DNA of 7,011 nt, from positions 1-7,011 of the forward strand of contig JANQHY010000167.1 of the NCBI GenBank assembly GCA_028282395.1. Direction: 5' to 3'. The DNA is from Gammaproteobacteria bacterium (GTDB lineage Bacteria; Pseudomonadota; Gammaproteobacteria; UBA12402). The notes below the pieces were generated by a model, which worked only from the letters and a program-made list of their open reading frames with translations, was not told where the DNA came from and did no database searches. A program made the translations under genes and the position numbers. Shown one piece after another: positions 6,291-7,011 of the stretch. Positions within the stretch are counted from its first letter, which is position 1. The number at the start of each line of letters is the position of its first letter.

Positions 6291-7011
6291 ATGTCATTTG
6301 CTATTACCTACAGTCGTGCTAACTGCGGCATTCATGCCCTAGCTGTGACGGTTGAGATCCATATCTCCGGCGGCCTTCCTAGAATCTCGATTGTTGGATT
6401 GCCAGAAACTGCCGTAAAAGAGAGTAAAGATCGTGTTCGCAGTGCACTGCTAAATATGAAGTTCAGTTTCCCACCCAGCCGCCTAACAATTAACCTTGCT
6501 CCGGCTGACTTACCTAAAGAGGGTGGACGTTTTGACCTAGCTATTGCTATTGGCATTTTAGCCGCCACTGGACAAATTCACAGCACTGCGCTGACTCAAT
6601 ATGAATTTGCCGGTGAACTCGCACTCTCTGGCGAATTACGGCCGATTAAGGGGGTGCTTCCTTTCGCATTGGCGACGAAACAACAAGGACGAGCACTCAT
6701 TCTCCCGCAAGCAAATGCTAATGAGGCCGCACTGGTCAAAGGGCTAACAATTCTGCCGGCGACACATTTTCTCGATGTTTGTGCCCATCTGTGTGGCAAA
6801 ACAATATTAACACCATTTAAATTCTCTCAACCAAAACATACCCCGCCAATGTCAACAGATCTCGCACAACTAGCCGGACAACCGCAAGCACGACGGGCAT
6901 TGGAAATTGCTGCAGCAGGTGGACATAGTATGTTGATGACTGGACCACCAGGAACAGGAAAAACCATGCTGGCCAACTGTTTGCTCACAATTTTACCGCC
7001 AATGACAGAAC
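6291..7011 (+). CDS. comM: ComM/YifB-family Mg-chelatase-like AAA+ ATPase, partial (C-terminus beyond the window)
   Basis: ComM is a cytoplasmic AAA+ helicase that drives branch migration when incoming single-stranded DNA is integrated during natural transformation; many non-competent species carry it too, as yifB. I translated the first 240 residues, out of about 500 usual. The N-terminal Lon-like (ChlI-type) domain covers about 20-150, with the family segments SIVGLPETAVKES (33-45), INLAPADLPKEGGRFDLAIA (67-86) and FAGELALSGELRPIKG (105-120). The Mg-chelatase AAA+ domain begins near 190 with GQPQARRALEIAAAGGH, and the Walker A GPPGTGKT is intact at 218-225. Walker B, the arginine finger and the C-terminal domain lie outside the window. 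The ATG at 6291 is supported by GGAG six bases upstream. No frameshift is seen in the visible part. Confidence 0.96.
   Translation, partial: MSFAITYSRANCGIHALAVTVEIHISGGLPRISIVGLPETAVKESKDRVRSALLNMKFSFPPSRLTINLAPADLPKEGGRFDLAIAIGILAATGQIHSTALTQYEFAGELALSGELRPIKGVLPFALATKQQGRALILPQANANEAALVKGLTILPATHFLDVCAHLCGKTILTPFKFSQPKHTPPMSTDLAQLAGQPQARRALEIAAAGGHSMLMTGPPGTGKTMLANCLLTILPPMTE

Noticed and set aside
6332..6799. Two minus-strand open frames (6332-6568 and 6596-6799)
   Set aside because: Both are antisense to comM, whose plus-strand frame is unmistakable.

Overview
The window looks like chromosomal DNA of a gammaproteobacterium with moderately AT-rich DNA (roughly 40% GC by eye). The evidence is a gammaproteobacterial-type one-piece tmRNA, a ComM (YifB) gene, an ArgO-type arginine exporter, a FluC/CrcB fluoride channel and clear sigma70 promoters. 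A host-associated relative of the Legionellales (Legionella, Coxiella, Rickettsiella) is possible. That rests on an EexN-type lipoprotein and a large polytopic membrane protein with a Dot/Icm-like acidic C-terminus, and it is inference. No gene identifies the genus.

Layout. Positions 1-1051 (minus) hold the N-terminal 350 residues of an MFS transporter of the metabolite:H+ symporter (ProP-like) type, cut by the window edge. Divergent from it, 1179-1814 (plus) is a LysE/RhtB-family exporter with a good sigma70 promoter. It runs tail to tail, with a 4-base overlap, into crcB/fluC (1811-2239, minus, GTG start). At 2518-2784 (plus) lies a small EexN-family lipoprotein with its own near-consensus promoter. 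Next is ssrA (tmRNA, 2974-3384, minus), whose tag reads ANDANFGAEEQREAA. At 3499-4938 (minus) is a 479-residue protein of unknown function with about nine membrane segments and a long Asp/Ser/Asn/Glu-rich tail. A 358-base gap leads to tRNA-Arg(CCG) at 5297-5373 (plus), which converges on an argO-like gene (5383-6006, minus). At the right edge, 6291-7011 (plus) is the first 240 residues of ComM.

The window has no long operon; most genes appear to be single transcription units. A loose theme is export and transport: two LysE-superfamily exporters, one MFS carrier and one fluoride channel, beside translation-linked RNAs (tmRNA, tRNA) and a DNA-uptake helicase. The items most worth following up are the orphan entry-exclusion lipoprotein just past the 3' end of ssrA (a common island integration site), the unusual tmRNA tag ending in REAA, and the large orphan membrane protein as a possible secreted effector. 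I did not find a complete new multi-gene system here.
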